A stretch of 64,000 bases of DNA, from assembly GCA_943328975.2 (NCBI GenBank), contig CALQCC020000005.1, positions 1-64,000 of the forward strand, in the 5' to 3' direction. The translations under genes and the position numbers were made by a program. The notes below the pieces were generated by a model, which ran no database searches, was not told the origin of the DNA, and was given only the letters and a program-made list of their open reading frames with translations. This document shows positions 17,235 through 26,529 of this stretch, piece after piece. Numbering within the stretch: the stretch's first letter is position 1; the number at the start of each line of letters is the position of its first letter. The DNA comes from Bordetella parapertussis (lineage in GTDB: Bacteria; Acidobacteriota; Terriglobia; Bryobacterales; Bryobacteraceae).

Positions 17235-17762
17235 ATGGATCGAATACACAGAGAAGACATAGTTAAGATGATGCATAGCGCAACGGAATCGGTCTTCTCG
17301 ACGATGCTCAACCTTCCGGTGGCGCGGGAGCCGATCCGGCAGGAAGCAGGCGATCCGGCTCCCGTCGACGGGGTGGTTGCATTGGTCGGCATTGCCGGCA
17401 CTTGGACGGGTACGGGCCATATCTACTGCTCCGCTGAGTTTGCTTGCCAACTTGCTGGAGCGCTCCTGATGTCGGAATACAAGGCCGTGGATGATGACGT
17501 CCTCGATGCCGTCGCGGAAGTGGCCAACATGATTATCGGGAACGTGAAGACGAACCTGGAAGAATCGCTCGGGCCTCTGGGACTCGGCGTTCCCACTGTC
17601 ATCTACGGCCGCAACTACCAGGCCCGAACCGGCAGCGTCCACGATTGGACCGTCATCCCGTTTCGCTGCGGCGACGAAATCCTGGAGATCCGCTTCTGTC
17701 TGATGCCCACCGCGACCAGCAATCGGATCCTACCGGTCCGTCCGGAAACAGCGATGGCTTAG
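17235..17762 (+). CDS. CheX-like chemotaxis phosphatase family protein
   Basis: The 175-aa protein matches the CheX/CheC-type fold: a central helix with DDVLDAVAEVANMIIGNVKTNLEE, where the E-x2-N pair (EVAN) is the phosphatase signature, and GTGHIYCSAEFACQLAGALL before it. CheX dephosphorylates CheY-P. The immediate upstream gene is a single-domain CheY, its likely substrate. The C-terminal ~25 residues are poorly conserved. Confidence 0.85.
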   Translation: MDRIHREDIVKMMHSATESVFSTMLNLPVAREPIRQEAGDPAPVDGVVALVGIAGTWTGTGHIYCSAEFACQLAGALLMSEYKAVDDDVLDAVAEVANMIIGNVKTNLEESLGPLGLGVPTVIYGRNYQARTGSVHDWTVIPFRCGDEILEIRFCLMPTATSNRILPVRPETAMA

Positions 17763-17829
17763 CCAAAACGCGTAAAAGCGTAATGTTTTCAGTGCGCGCA
17801 GCTATGGACACCTCCCGTATAATTGAGGG

Positions 17830-20250
17830 ATGCCAGTCCAATCACTGGAGTGGAGCAGTCTGACACTCCGCCCGCGCCTTGCGGCGCTGGGCGTGATGGT
17901 GGCTGGGTTCGCTACGCTCCTGTGGGGCCTCCTCCAGTGGCATCCAACCGACTTCGGCCTCTTCTTGGGCTACCTCACCGTTGCCACCGGAGCCGCCGCG
18001 CTGCGTATCCGCCTTCCCGGCTTGGCAGGCGCGCTTTCCCTGCACTTCTTCTTCGTCCTCATCTGTATCCCCCAGTTGAGCCTCACCGAGACGCTGTTGA
18101 TCTCCTGCGCCGGGGCGCTTCTGCAATGCCTGGTTTTCATGAAGCCGCTCCGTGGCTTCGGCGTCGCCTTCGATATCGCTGTGGCTTCGCTCTCGGCGGC
18201 CGCCGCCGTCTGGGTCTATTCCAGCTTGGCCGCTGGCAATGCTGGTCGCTCCCCCCTGCTGCTGGTCGTCGCCGCCAGCGTAATCTTTCTCGTCACCGCA
18301 GCACCGGGTGCACTCGTCGTCGCCTTGGCGCAACGCCAACCTATCTTCAAGATCTGGCGAGAAAACTACTTCTGGACCTTCCCCCATTACATCGCCGGCG
18401 GTGGCGCGGCAGGCTTGCTCAGCCTCATGAGCAATCACACCGGCTGGGAAACGGCGCTTCTCATCGTCCCTGTCATTTACTGGATGTTTCATTCCTACCG
18501 CTACTACGTCGACCAGTTACACGAGGAACGCAGGCAAGTCCGCGAGCTAGGCAGTTTGCACTTCCGCACCATCGAAGCCCTGGCTCTGGCCATCGAAGGC
18601 CACGACCCGAACAAACATGGCCACCTGCGGCGCGTCAGCATCTACGTCACCGAGATCGGCCGCCAGATGCGCCTGCCTGAACCCGAATTGCAGGCACTGC
18701 ACGCCGCCGCCATGCTGCATGACATTGGCAAGCTCGCGGTACCCGAACACATCGTCACCAAACCCGGCCGCCTCAGCGAAGCCGAGTTCGAGCGCATCAA
18801 GATCCACCCTGTGGCTGGCGCGGAGATCTTAGAACAAGTGCAGTTCCCTTATCCCGTGGCTCCCATGGTCCGCGCGCATCACGAGAAGTGGGATGGCACC
18901 GGTTACCCTTCAGGTCTCAAGGGCACCGAAATCCCCGTCGGAGCGCGCATCCTGGCCGCAGTGGATTGCCTCGACGCGCTGGTGTCGGACCGCTATCATC
19001 GCCGCGCCATGACGCTCGATCAAGCCATGGAATACCTGCGCGCGGAGTCGGGCAAGAGCTTCGACCCCGAAGTGATTGCCATCCTTTCGATGCGCTATCG
19101 GGCTCTAGAGGACAAAGTCCAAGCCGCGCGACAACAGCAACAAGAGCTGCGCCCAGGTGGCACGCCCATGCCCGCCGCGTTCGAGGCTCCGTTCCTGACG
19201 CGGATCGCCGAGGCTCGGCAAGAGGAGCAGCAGTTCTTCCAACTGGCCCGCGACCTGGGCAACTCGCTGAGCCTGGAGAAGACCTTTGCCGCCTGCGCAA
19301 ACCGTCTGCAAGCCATGTGCCCCCACGATTCGCTGGTGATCTTCCTGCGCCGGGACCGGACTCTGACGCCGGAGTACGCCAGCGGCTCCTACCTGGAGCT
19401 TCTGTCTTCCTTCCCCGTGACGTGGGGCAAAGGTGTCGCCGGCCGTGTCGCGGAGCAGCGAACTCCTCTCGTAAACGCAGATCCAACCGAAGAACTCTCC
19501 GTTTGCGGTGCCCCGCCCGCCGGCCAACTGCTCTCGGCCATCGCCGTGCCTATCGAAGGCGTCACGGAACTCATCGGTGTCATCGCGCTCTATTCACGCA
19601 CAAAGGACCCATTCAACGCCGACTACCTGCGCGTGTTGTCCGGTGTCGCCACACGCGCCGCCGGTGCAATCGAAAACGCCCTCAAGTACAACCAAGCTGA
19701 GCAATCGGCCACCACCGACGTCCTAACGGGGCTCCCCAATCCCCGCTCGCTGTTCCTGCACCTGGATGGCGAACTCGCGCGCGCCCGCCGCAGCCGCGAT
19801 AGCGTCACCGTGCTGGTCTGCGATCTGGATCGCTTCAAGCAACTCAACGACGTGCATGGCCACATGGAAGGCAATCGAGCTCTGCGCGCCGTCGCGCAAG
19901 CCCTGAAAAAGCAGTGCCGCGAATACGATTTCGTAGCCCGTTTGGGTGGCGATGAATTTGTCGTCGTGCTGCCCACGCATCGCGCCGGAGCGGTCAACGC
20001 CAAGATCGAGCAACTGCGCAACTCCATATCCGCTGCCGTGGTCGATATCGCAGGGGGCGCGGGCTTAGGGATGAGCATCGGCCACGCCTGCTACCCCGAA
20101 GACGGCGAGGACGCCGAAGCCCTGCTCGCCGCCGCCGACCGCCGCATGTACCGCATGAAACAGGAGTCCATGGCCCAGTCGGTCAACTCCACCACGCTAG
20201 AATTGCAGCGCCTCAGCGAAACATTGGGCCCTCGGACGATGATTCAGTGA
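17830..20250 (+). CDS. Membrane HD-GYP + GAF + GGDEF cyclic-di-GMP protein
   Basis: The 806-aa protein has about seven hydrophobic segments in residues 15-230, an HD-GYP phosphodiesterase domain with HD at 297-298 (LHDIGKLAVPEHI) and HHEKWDGTGYPSGLKG, a GAF domain (about 470-620) and a C-terminal GGDEF domain with intact LGGDEF near residue 705. An inhibitory-site RxxD (REYD) sits five residues before GGDEF. Both making and breaking c-di-GMP are therefore possible in one chain. It follows the CheY-CheX pair by 67 nt and is probably read with it or under the same signal. Confidence 0.92.
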   Translation: MPVQSLEWSSLTLRPRLAALGVMVAGFATLLWGLLQWHPTDFGLFLGYLTVATGAAALRIRLPGLAGALSLHFFFVLICIPQLSLTETLLISCAGALLQCLVFMKPLRGFGVAFDIAVASLSAAAAVWVYSSLAAGNAGRSPLLLVVAASVIFLVTAAPGALVVALAQRQPIFKIWRENYFWTFPHYIAGGGAAGLLSLMSNHTGWETALLIVPVIYWMFHSYRYYVDQLHEERRQVRELGSLHFRTIEALALAIEGHDPNKHGHLRRVSIYVTEIGRQMRLPEPELQALHAAAMLHDIGKLAVPEHIVTKPGRLSEAEFERIKIHPVAGAEILEQVQFPYPVAPMVRAHHEKWDGTGYPSGLKGTEIPVGARILAAVDCLDALVSDRYHRRAMTLDQAMEYLRAESGKSFDPEVIAILSMRYRALEDKVQAARQQQQELRPGGTPMPAAFEAPFLTRIAEARQEEQQFFQLARDLGNSLSLEKTFAACANRLQAMCPHDSLVIFLRRDRTLTPEYASGSYLELLSSFPVTWGKGVAGRVAEQRTPLVNADPTEELSVCGAPPAGQLLSAIAVPIEGVTELIGVIALYSRTKDPFNADYLRVLSGVATRAAGAIENALKYNQAEQSATTDVLTGLPNPRSLFLHLDGELARARRSRDSVTVLVCDLDRFKQLNDVHGHMEGNRALRAVAQALKKQCREYDFVARLGGDEFVVVLPTHRAGAVNAKIEQLRNSISAAVVDIAGGAGLGMSIGHACYPEDGEDAEALLAAADRRMYRMKQESMAQSVNSTTLELQRLSETLGPRTMIQ

Positions 20251-20286
20251 GCCTGGTGCGCTAGAATATCAAAAGAACACTCCGAA

Positions 20287-20361
20287 GCGGGAGTAACTCA
20301 GTGGTAGAGTCTCAGCCTTCCAAGCTGTTGGTCGCGGGTCCGATTCCCGTCTCCCGCTCCA
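20287..20361 (+). tRNA. tRNA-Gly(TCC)
   Basis: Acceptor arms GCGGGAG and CTCCCGC pair fully; the anticodon loop CTTCCAA gives TCC; the T arm is CGGGT/CCGATTC/CCG type and CCA is encoded. A possible -10 box TAGAAT lies about 20 nt upstream. Confidence 0.97.
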
Positions 20362-20390
20362 ATTTCCCCTTCGTCCCGTAGCCTACACCC

Positions 20391-20612
20391 CTATCTCTTC
20401 TGGCGCAGCGCGTGTAACATGGCTACCGATTCGTTATAGGCAGCGTGCGCCTTCTCGGCCGCCTCCGCAGCGGCCACCCACAAAATGTCAGCCTCAGGCC
20501 CGTTGTCTTTGATGCACTTGACCAAGGCCTCGTCTCGGGTCTTGATGGCCTCCACGTACAGGCGACCCTGAACCAACATGTCGTTTACTAGGCGTTCAAT
20601 CTCTGGATTCAT
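20391..20612 (-). CDS. Small helical hypothetical protein
   Basis: The 73-aa product from the ATG at 20612 is entirely helical (IERLVNDMLVQGRLYVEAI, AAEAAEKAHAAYNESVAML). No family is recognised. A longer start at 20663 adds a hydrophobic 17-residue piece that does not look native. It is isolated, facing tRNA-Gly. Confidence 0.45.
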   Translation of the reverse strand: MNPEIERLVNDMLVQGRLYVEAIKTRDEALVKCIKDNGPEADILWVAAAEAAEKAHAAYNESVAMLHALRQKR

Positions 20613-20863
20613 ACCTGAAAGCTTAAGCACGCCGAGCGCCAGAATCATCCGAATGTGATTCAACTACGCCCCTGCCGACGCAAAATCGCCAACGCGGTGG
20701 ACTCTTGCCGATGAAGTACATGGCACCGATCGAGGGGTACCGGGGGTGATCTCGATCCAGTACCGGAGGCAAACTCCCCCAAGCGGCAATGGGGGGTAGA
20801 ACTAAGGTGTAAGCCGGGTCGTAGGGATGGGGTGGGGTTGGTAGTATGGGGCCGGGACAATTT

Positions 20864-21427
20864 ATGACAAAGTATCTGGTCTTATTTACGTTTGGCGCGC
20901 TCCTGTTTGAACCAGCGGCCAGCGCGCAGTTTCCGGGGGCGAATTTTGCTTCTTCGATCGGCAGCGCGGCCGGCAAACGGATCAGCGACCAAATGAGCAC
21001 TAGCCTCCGACAGGGCACGCGGGCATTTGGCGGTTCGGGGGCGAAGGCGAAGCAGGGGGCAGCCGGGGGTCCCGCGGCAAAGGCCGCTGTGGCACCACCG
21101 CCCGCACCAGTTCCACCGCCCCCACCGCCGCCGTTGCAGCGATTGGTCACCACTACTAAGAAGATGACGGCCCCTGCGTGGATGACCGGCGAGACTCCGA
21201 TTGGTCCGCCGCCCCCTCCGGCGCCTCCGGTGAATGTGGACTTGGCGTTGATCGCGAAGGGGATGGAGCGGGATTCGCTGCTCGCGTTAGGTAGACCGTC
21301 GTCGAAGATGACTCTGTACGAAGACGGGCACTTGGTGGAGATCTATCAATACCGCAACCAGACGGTGGCGTCGGGAACGGTGAGGTTGCGCGACGGGGCC
21401 GTGTCGGCGGTTGAAGCGCGGCCGTAG
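20864..21427 (+). CDS. Secreted proline-rich protein with SmpA/BamE-like C-terminus
   Basis: The 187-aa protein has a signal peptide (MTKYLVLFTFGALLFEPAASA), a Gly/Ala/Ser part, two poly-proline tracts (about residues 75-90 and 115-125) and a C-terminal ~60-residue region (GMERDSLLALGRPSSKMTL, LVEIYQYRN) that resembles the SmpA/BamE fold, in which a 'GM..dev...lG.P' helix-loop is typical. BamE-like domains act at the outer membrane. The match is by pattern only. Start 20864 is preferred because it gives a clean signal peptide. Confidence 0.6.
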   Translation: MTKYLVLFTFGALLFEPAASAQFPGANFASSIGSAAGKRISDQMSTSLRQGTRAFGGSGAKAKQGAAGGPAAKAAVAPPPAPVPPPPPPPLQRLVTTTKKMTAPAWMTGETPIGPPPPPAPPVNVDLALIAKGMERDSLLALGRPSSKMTLYEDGHLVEIYQYRNQTVASGTVRLRDGAVSAVEARP

Positions 21428-21474
21428 CGGATACGAAGTAGCCTCCGCAAATCGAACTACAACTAGCAAGGTGG

Positions 21475-21799
21475 CCACCTTGGCCAGAGATTATCGCGAT
21501 CAGCAAGAGTATTGCCGCTCCGACCACAGACCCACTAATGAGAAGTGCCTTCACCCAACCTTTCATGGGGTTGATATTCAAGGACTGTACATCGTGGTAG
21601 GCCACGTTTACGGGATCGGGACGCTTATTCCATCCACCTGGGTTCCGTTTCGGAGTTTGACGCGCACGCGGGTGCCCGGTCGGCTTTGGGCTAGCCGCAC
21701 TTGAATCGATGGCGGCTCCGTTTGCGCCGGAGCCGGTGCTGCCATCAAGAGTATACAAATGATCGCGAACCGTGGAATCGGCGTCCGGACGCAACGCAC
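21475..21799 (-). pseudogene. Frameshifted small secreted protein gene
   Basis: The minus strand from 21799 gives a signal peptide (RFAIICILLMAAPAPAQ) and GTRVRVKLRNGTQVDG, then a stop at 21608. The sequence continues convincingly in another frame: VAYHDVQSLNINPMKGW and a hydrophobic helix (ALLISGSVVGAAILLLIAII). This order (leader, 'VRV.L.DG...G', 'AY.DV..', hydrophobic helix) is that of a small acidobacterial secreted/membrane family, so one frameshift probably broke the gene. No stop is reached soon after the helix. Confidence 0.5.
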
Positions 21800-21963
21800 T
21801 GATCGGTATGGCGATGGGCGGAGGCAGTGGGCTGCCGGTTGCCGCAGTAGTTCGGATCCGCGAGGGTCCAGAGATGCGGGCTCAATTTGGTGCCATCGTC
21901 GGTCTAACCGTTGGGGCTATGGTTCCCACGGGCGGATGGAAAGCGGTTTATGAAGTGCCCTAG
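21772..21963 (+). pseudogene. C-terminal remnant of a related small secreted protein
   Basis: The plus strand encodes SGRNALIGMAMGGGSG, then FGAIVGLTVGAMVPTGGWK and VYEVP before the stop. Glycine-rich helices ending in GGW-VYE-P are the C-terminus of the same kind of small acidobacterial protein whose N-terminus is on the opposite strand just upstream. No leader or start belongs to it. The rest of 21428-22020 holds nothing else I can support. Confidence 0.45.
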
Positions 21964-22020
21964 AAGCTGAGTGGGCCGAAACCGGGTTGCTGGAATTCGA
22001 CGGGCGCTACAATACTTCTG

Positions 22021-23040
22021 ATGATTCCGCATGAACCGACTGTTGCTGTACCACTGAATCCTGGGCGAGTGCATCAGGCGCTCACTTCCTATCAACTGCC
22101 GATGGCGTTGAAGGGGGCTCTGGAACTGGACTTATTCAGCCTGATCGCGGCGGGGGCTACTACTGCCGAGGCGATTGCTCCGCTGTGCCAGGGCACGGAA
22201 AAGGGAGTGCGCGTGTTGTGCGACTACCTCACGGTCAATGACTTCCTCACGAAGACGGGCGGGGCTTATGCGCTGGTGCCGGATACGGGTCCGCTGCTGG
22301 ATCGCAATTCGCCACACTACATGGGCTCAGTCGCGGGGTTCTTTACGCATCCGGTGATGGTGGCGAAGTATACGGATGTGGCGGCGCTGGTTCGGAACGG
22401 CGGGGCGGTGGATCATACGCTGGCTCCGAACGAAACCATCTGGGTGGAATTTGCGCGGCGCATGGCTCCGATGTTCGCGGTGCCTGCTCGTCTGGTGGCG
22501 CCGCAGGTCACTGCGCCGGGTCGGCCGGACAAGGTGTTGGATGTTGCGGCGGGGCATGGGCTGTTCGGGATTCATGTGGCGCTGCATAATACTGCGGCGG
22601 AAGTTACGTTCCAGGATTGGGACAACGTGTTGGATGTGGCGCGCGAGAACGTGGTCCAGATGGGCGTTGCGGAGCGGGCTCACATGCTGCCGGGTAGTGC
22701 GTTCGAGGTGGACTTCGGGACTGGCTACGACGTGGTGTTGCTGCCCAACTTTCTGCACCACTTCGCGATGGACACGAACGTCACTCTGCTGAAGAAAGTG
22801 TGGGCGGCGCTGAAGCCGGGTGGGTTGGTCGCGGTGATCGAGTTCGTGCCGAACGAAGACCGCATCTCGCCGCCGGACGGAGCACTGTTCGCGATGCGCA
22901 TGCTGGGTACGACTCCTTCGGGGGACGCTTATACGCTGATTGAGATCGATGGCATGCTGCGCGAGGCTGGGTTCGGTGCCAGCGAGGCTCGGAGTCTGCG
23001 TCCGGCGCATCAGCAATTGATTGTCGCGACGCGTTCTTAA
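22021..23040 (+). CDS. SAM-dependent O-methyltransferase-like protein
   Basis: The 339-aa protein has the two-part structure of small-molecule O-methyltransferases: an N-terminal winged-helix dimerisation domain (residues 10-100) and a Rossmann methyltransferase domain with motif I VLDVAAGHGLFG, then DYD/VLLPNFLHHF and LKPGGLVAVIEF. Homologues modify polyketides, phenolics or quinone-like molecules; the substrate is not visible. The next gene starts 5 nt downstream, so they are co-transcribed. Confidence 0.85.
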   Translation: MIPHEPTVAVPLNPGRVHQALTSYQLPMALKGALELDLFSLIAAGATTAEAIAPLCQGTEKGVRVLCDYLTVNDFLTKTGGAYALVPDTGPLLDRNSPHYMGSVAGFFTHPVMVAKYTDVAALVRNGGAVDHTLAPNETIWVEFARRMAPMFAVPARLVAPQVTAPGRPDKVLDVAAGHGLFGIHVALHNTAAEVTFQDWDNVLDVARENVVQMGVAERAHMLPGSAFEVDFGTGYDVVLLPNFLHHFAMDTNVTLLKKVWAALKPGGLVAVIEFVPNEDRISPPDGALFAMRMLGTTPSGDAYTLIEIDGMLREAGFGASEARSLRPAHQQLIVATRS

Positions 23041-23045
23041 TTCCT

Positions 23046-23795
23046 ATGAAATTCTCTGCCAATTTAAATATGTTGTTTCAGGAGTTTCCTTTTCTGGACC
23101 GGTTCGCCGCGGCGGCGGGGGCTGGGTTTCCCGGCGTCGAGATTTTGAATCCTTATGTGAAGCCGGCGGAGGTGGTCGCGGAACGGTTGCGCGCGACGGG
23201 GTTGGAGTGCGCGCTGATCAATGTGCCTCGCGGGAATTGGGATGAAGGGGAGCGCGGGCTGGCGGCGATCGCGGGGCGGGAGCGCGAGTTTGAAGATCAC
23301 TTAACGCTGGGGCTCGAGTATTGTGCGGCGCTGGGGTGTGAGCGGCTGCATGTGTTGGCGGGGGTCGGCGGGGATCATGCGACGTACGTCGCGAACTTGC
23401 GGCGGGCTGCGCTGATCGCGGCTGCACAGGGAGTGACGTTGACGCTGGAGGCGTTGAACGCTCGGGACATGCCGGGGTATTTTTTGCGGACGCAGGCGCA
23501 GTCGGCGGCGGTGGTGGAAGAGGTGGGCGAGGCGAACGTGCGGACGCAGATGGATTGTTACCACATGCAGATCACCGAGGGCGACTTGGAGATGAAGCTG
23601 CGGCGGTACATCGGCCTGTGCGGGCACGTGCAGATCGCGGGTGTGCCGGGGCGGCATGAGCCGAGCGTGGGGGAAGTGAACTACGGGTACGTGCTGGGAG
23701 TGTTGAAGGAGCTCGGGTATGAGGGATGGGTGGGGTGCGAGTATCATCCGGCCGGGGGGACGGCTGAGGGACTCGGGTGGATGCGGGGGGTGTGA
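23046..23795 (+). CDS. Hydroxypyruvate isomerase-like TIM barrel protein
   Basis: The 249-aa protein matches the Hyi/OtnI family: start MKFSANLNMLFQEFPFLDRF, GLECALINVPRGNW, LTLEALNARDMPGYFL (metal Glu), QMDCYHMQITEGDL (metal Asp/His) and YEGWVGCEYHPAG (final Glu). The family isomerises hydroxypyruvate and 2-oxo-tetronates. It follows the methyltransferase gene by 5 nt. Metal ligands are all present, so the protein should be active; the physiological substrate is uncertain. Confidence 0.85.
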   Translation: MKFSANLNMLFQEFPFLDRFAAAAGAGFPGVEILNPYVKPAEVVAERLRATGLECALINVPRGNWDEGERGLAAIAGREREFEDHLTLGLEYCAALGCERLHVLAGVGGDHATYVANLRRAALIAAAQGVTLTLEALNARDMPGYFLRTQAQSAAVVEEVGEANVRTQMDCYHMQITEGDLEMKLRRYIGLCGHVQIAGVPGRHEPSVGEVNYGYVLGVLKELGYEGWVGCEYHPAGGTAEGLGWMRGV

Positions 23796-23828
23796 GTGCT
23801 GGCCATGACGAAACCTGTTGGCGCGACC

Positions 23829-24056
23829 ATGTGCAAAAATGAGGACGTGAGCCATTACGCGGTCGTCATTCACGAGGAGCCCGAGGGCGGCTATTGGGCG
23901 GAAGTGCCCGCGCTGCCGGGTTGTTACTCGCAAGGTGAGTCGGTCGGAGAGCTTCTTGAGAACGTGCGCGAGGCTATCAGCGGCGTTCTCGAAGAGATGA
24001 CCGAGCAGGGGCGCAGTCCGGAGTCCAATATCCAGATTTTGGACGTGGCCGTCTGA
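23829..24056 (+). CDS. HicB-like antitoxin-family protein (orphan)
   Basis: The 75-aa protein matches the HicB core: HYAVVIHEEPEGGYWAEVPALPGCYSQGES and ENVREAISGVLEEM. HicB normally neutralises the HicA mRNA interferase; no HicA gene lies on either side, and no DNA-binding C-terminal domain follows. Start is ambiguous (23805, 23829 or GTG 23847). Its stop is 16 nt from the convergent Mrr gene. Many orphan HicB-like proteins exist with no known role. Confidence 0.75.
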   Translation: MCKNEDVSHYAVVIHEEPEGGYWAEVPALPGCYSQGESVGELLENVREAISGVLEEMTEQGRSPESNIQILDVAV

Positions 24057-24072
24057 AGCCCCTTTCGGGACT

Positions 24073-24978
24073 TTATTCTTCAAAGTAATCGGGGTCGAGC
24101 CGTCTAATGTGATAGCTAGCAACTTCGCTAACGCCCACGCCGAAATCGATCATCCATCCCGCAAGTTCCTCACCGTCGATCAGAACAATGCGCTTCTCGA
24201 TACGGGTAACGTAATCTTTTGCGTCAGCACTGAATTGAGACGTGGTGATAAAAACGCCCTTGCGTGCTCGATGTCCTTCGAGGCTTCCGGCGAAGGCTTG
24301 AATCTGTGGCCTTCCAACCGTGTCGGCCCAGCGTTTCGCTTGGACGTAGATTTGGTCTAATCCCAGTCGATCTTCCTTGATGATTCCGTCGATGCCGCCG
24401 TCTCCCGAGCGGCCAACGGCTTGCCCCGCATCCTTCAGAGAACCGCCGTAACCCATCTTCACCAATACATCGACAACCAGACGCTCAAAGAACGCAGGTG
24501 TTGCGCTTCGGATGGACTGCAAAAGTTCATCCGCTAGTTGGCGTCGCAACTGTTGGTATCCGGCTTCAATAGCTTCGATGGGAGTACCAGTGTCGGCTGC
24601 CGGTAGCGCCTCGGCGCTCGTAGGGGTTGAACGGTTGGGCCTGATGAATTCAAGGAACTCAGGATATCGACGCAGAACAGCACCATTGATGTTGGGCGGA
24701 TTTGAACGCAGCAATTCGGTTCCTCGTGGGGTTATCCGATATTGCGCTCGCGCCACAGGCTCTATTAGGCCTGCCTTCTTCATATAGGTACGTGCCCATC
24801 CCATCCGGTTCGCGAATACCGTGTCCTGGCCGCTGGGAATCCGCTCTGCTAGCTCTTCATCGCTCAATTGCAATCGCGATGCCTCCTGCTTGAATATCTC
24901 GCGTATGTGAAACGTTTCCCCGTGTTCAAGGATCCGCAGAAAAGGCAGCATGAGGTCTTCGTAAGTGGGAATCGGCAT
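24073..24978 (-). CDS. Mrr-type restriction endonuclease
   Basis: The 301-aa protein has the N-terminal winged-helix Mrr_N domain ([33 protein letters not shown]) and a C-terminal PD-(D/E)XK nuclease domain. The catalytic residues are visible as [21 protein letters not shown] and IYVQAKRW (D...QAK), followed by [11 protein letters not shown]. Type IV enzymes of this kind cut modified foreign DNA; no methylase or specificity gene is near. Start MPIPTY is the family start; its TTG/ATG region overlaps the leader of proS. Size and catalytic residues look complete. Confidence 0.9.
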   Translation of the reverse strand: MPIPTYEDLMLPFLRILEHGETFHIREIFKQEASRLQLSDEELAERIPSGQDTVFANRMGWARTYMKKAGLIEPVARAQYRITPRGTELLRSNPPNINGAVLRRYPEFLEFIRPNRSTPTSAEALPAADTGTPIEAIEAGYQQLRRQLADELLQSIRSATPAFFERLVVDVLVKMGYGGSLKDAGQAVGRSGDGGIDGIIKEDRLGLDQIYVQAKRWADTVGRPQIQAFAGSLEGHRARKGVFITTSQFSADAKDYVTRIEKRIVLIDGEELAGWMIDFGVGVSEVASYHIRRLDPDYFEE

Positions 24979-25052
24979 TGGTCCTACCAGAGATGCTACC
25001 ACCCGTTAGCATTCATAGCCCCTTTCAGGCGAGACTAGAGAGAACCCCTTTT

Positions 25053-26495
25053 ATGGCTGAATCCCCGATTACTTCGCGCGAGAAAGATTTCGCTACCTGG
25101 TACCAAGATGTTGTCCTGTTGGGCGACATGGCGGAGCCTGCTGAGATTGTCAAAGGCTGCATGGTGATCAAGCCCAACGGTTATGCCGTTTGGGAGCGGT
25201 TGCAACGCGAGCTGGATGACCGGTTCAAGGCCACGAACCATCAGAACATTTACCTGCCGCTGCTGATTCCGGAGAGTTTCCTGAAGAAAGAAGCGGAGCA
25301 CGTGGAAGGGTTCTCGCCGGAACTCGCTGTGGTCACGCATGCGGGCGGGAAGCAACTGGAAGAACCGTACGTATTGCGGCCTACTTCGGAGACCATCGTG
25401 GGTCACTTCTTTGCGAAGTGGATTCAGAGTTATCGCGATCTGCCGTTGCTGTTCAATCAGTGGGCGAACGTGATTCGGTGGGAGCTGCGGACTCGCATGT
25501 TCCTGCGTACGACCGAGTTCTTGTGGCAGGAGGGGCACACGGCGCACTCTACGCATGAAGAGGCGTTGGAAGAAGTGCTGCGGATGCTCGATGTCTATGC
25601 CGATGTTGCCGAGAACGTGATGGCGATGCCGGTGATCCGGGGCGTGAAGACTCGGGCGGAGAAGTTCGCGGGGGCTGTGCGGTCGTATTCGATCGAGGCG
25701 ATGATGCAGAACGGTCTGGCGCTGCAGGCGGGCACTAGTCACGATTTGGGACAGAACTTCGGCAAGGCGTTCGATGTGACGTTCCAGTCTTCGGAAGGCA
25801 AGCTGGATTACGTTTGGCAGACTAGCTGGGGCGTGAGCACGCGGTTGATCGGCGGGCTGATTATGACGCATTCGGATGACAAGGGGCTGGTGCTGCCTCC
25901 CAAGATGGCTCCGCGCAAGGCTGTGATTGTTCCGATCTTCCGCAAGGAAGAAGAGCGCGGGCCAGTGATGGAAGTCGCGACGAAGTTGGCGAAGGATTTG
26001 GGCGCGCATATCGATACTCGCGAGGGGCATTCGCCGGGGGCGAAGTTCTTCCATTGGGAACGGCGCGGGGTGCCGGTGGTGTTTGAGTTGGGTCCTCGGG
26101 ATGTGGCTAGCGGGAATATCGTGATGAAGCGGCGCGATACGGGCGAGAAGGTTATCATTCCGCAGACTGAGGCTGTTACTAAGCTCGCGGAGACTTTGGA
26201 GGCTATGCAAACGGATCTTCTGGCGAAGGCTCGGTTGCGGCTGAAGGAGAATACGGTGACGGCGAATTCGATTGGCGAAGTCGAGGAGATCCTGCGGTCG
26301 GTGACGGCGGAAAAGGGCGGCGGGAAGTTCGTGATGGCGCACTTGAAGGATGACCCGGCGAATGATGCCCGGATCAAGGAGTTCAAGGCTAGCGTGCGGA
26401 ACATTCCGCTCGTCGATGAATTTGACGGGCCGGGGAAGTGTATCTTGACGGGGGAGACGGTGGATCGGCGGGTTGTGATCGCTAAGTCTTACTAA
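25053..26495 (+). CDS. proS: Prolyl-tRNA synthetase, archaeal/eukaryotic type
   Basis: The 480-aa enzyme charges tRNA-Pro. It is the short class II type without the bacterial editing insertion: start [17 protein letters not shown], motif 2 region [29 protein letters not shown], motif 3 region [15 protein letters not shown], anticodon domain with [20 protein letters not shown], and the C-terminal extension ending in Tyr (AKSY). This type occurs in several bacterial groups, including acidobacteria. An extended TTG start at 24978 is rejected because the homologous start is MAESPIT and GAGAG lies before it. Confidence 0.95.
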   Translation: MAESPITSREKDFATWYQDVVLLGDMAEPAEIVKGCMVIKPNGYAVWERLQRELDDRFKATNHQNIYLPLLIPESFLKKEAEHVEGFSPELAVVTHAGGKQLEEPYVLRPTSETIVGHFFAKWIQSYRDLPLLFNQWANVIRWELRTRMFLRTTEFLWQEGHTAHSTHEEALEEVLRMLDVYADVAENVMAMPVIRGVKTRAEKFAGAVRSYSIEAMMQNGLALQAGTSHDLGQNFGKAFDVTFQSSEGKLDYVWQTSWGVSTRLIGGLIMTHSDDKGLVLPPKMAPRKAVIVPIFRKEEERGPVMEVATKLAKDLGAHIDTREGHSPGAKFFHWERRGVPVVFELGPRDVASGNIVMKRRDTGEKVIIPQTEAVTKLAETLEAMQTDLLAKARLRLKENTVTANSIGEVEEILRSVTAEKGGGKFVMAHLKDDPANDARIKEFKASVRNIPLVDEFDGPGKCILTGETVDRRVVIAKSY

Positions 26496-26502
26496 GATTT
26501 CA

Positions 26503-26529
26503 CGCAAAGACCGCAAAGCTCGCAAAGAA
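26503..26529. repeat. Three tandem CGCAAAGNN units
   Basis: CGCAAAGAC, CGCAAAGCT and CGCAAAGAA follow each other between two convergent genes, and the last unit can pair with TTTGCG just after it. Such GCAAAG tracts are common between bacterial genes; this one may form a weak bidirectional hairpin. Confidence 0.6.

Noticed and set aside
20623-21153. Minus-strand proline/glycine-rich frame
   Set aside because: It is antisense to the proline-rich secreted protein; the apparent Gly run is the reverse of its poly-Pro codons.
25035-26525. 496-codon minus-strand open frame
   Set aside because: It is antisense to proS; His/Arg/Pro-rich composition and no family match.
26503-26529. Short tandem repeats that could suggest a CRISPR array
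   Set aside because: Units are only 9 bp without spacers; no CRISPR array is visible in the window.
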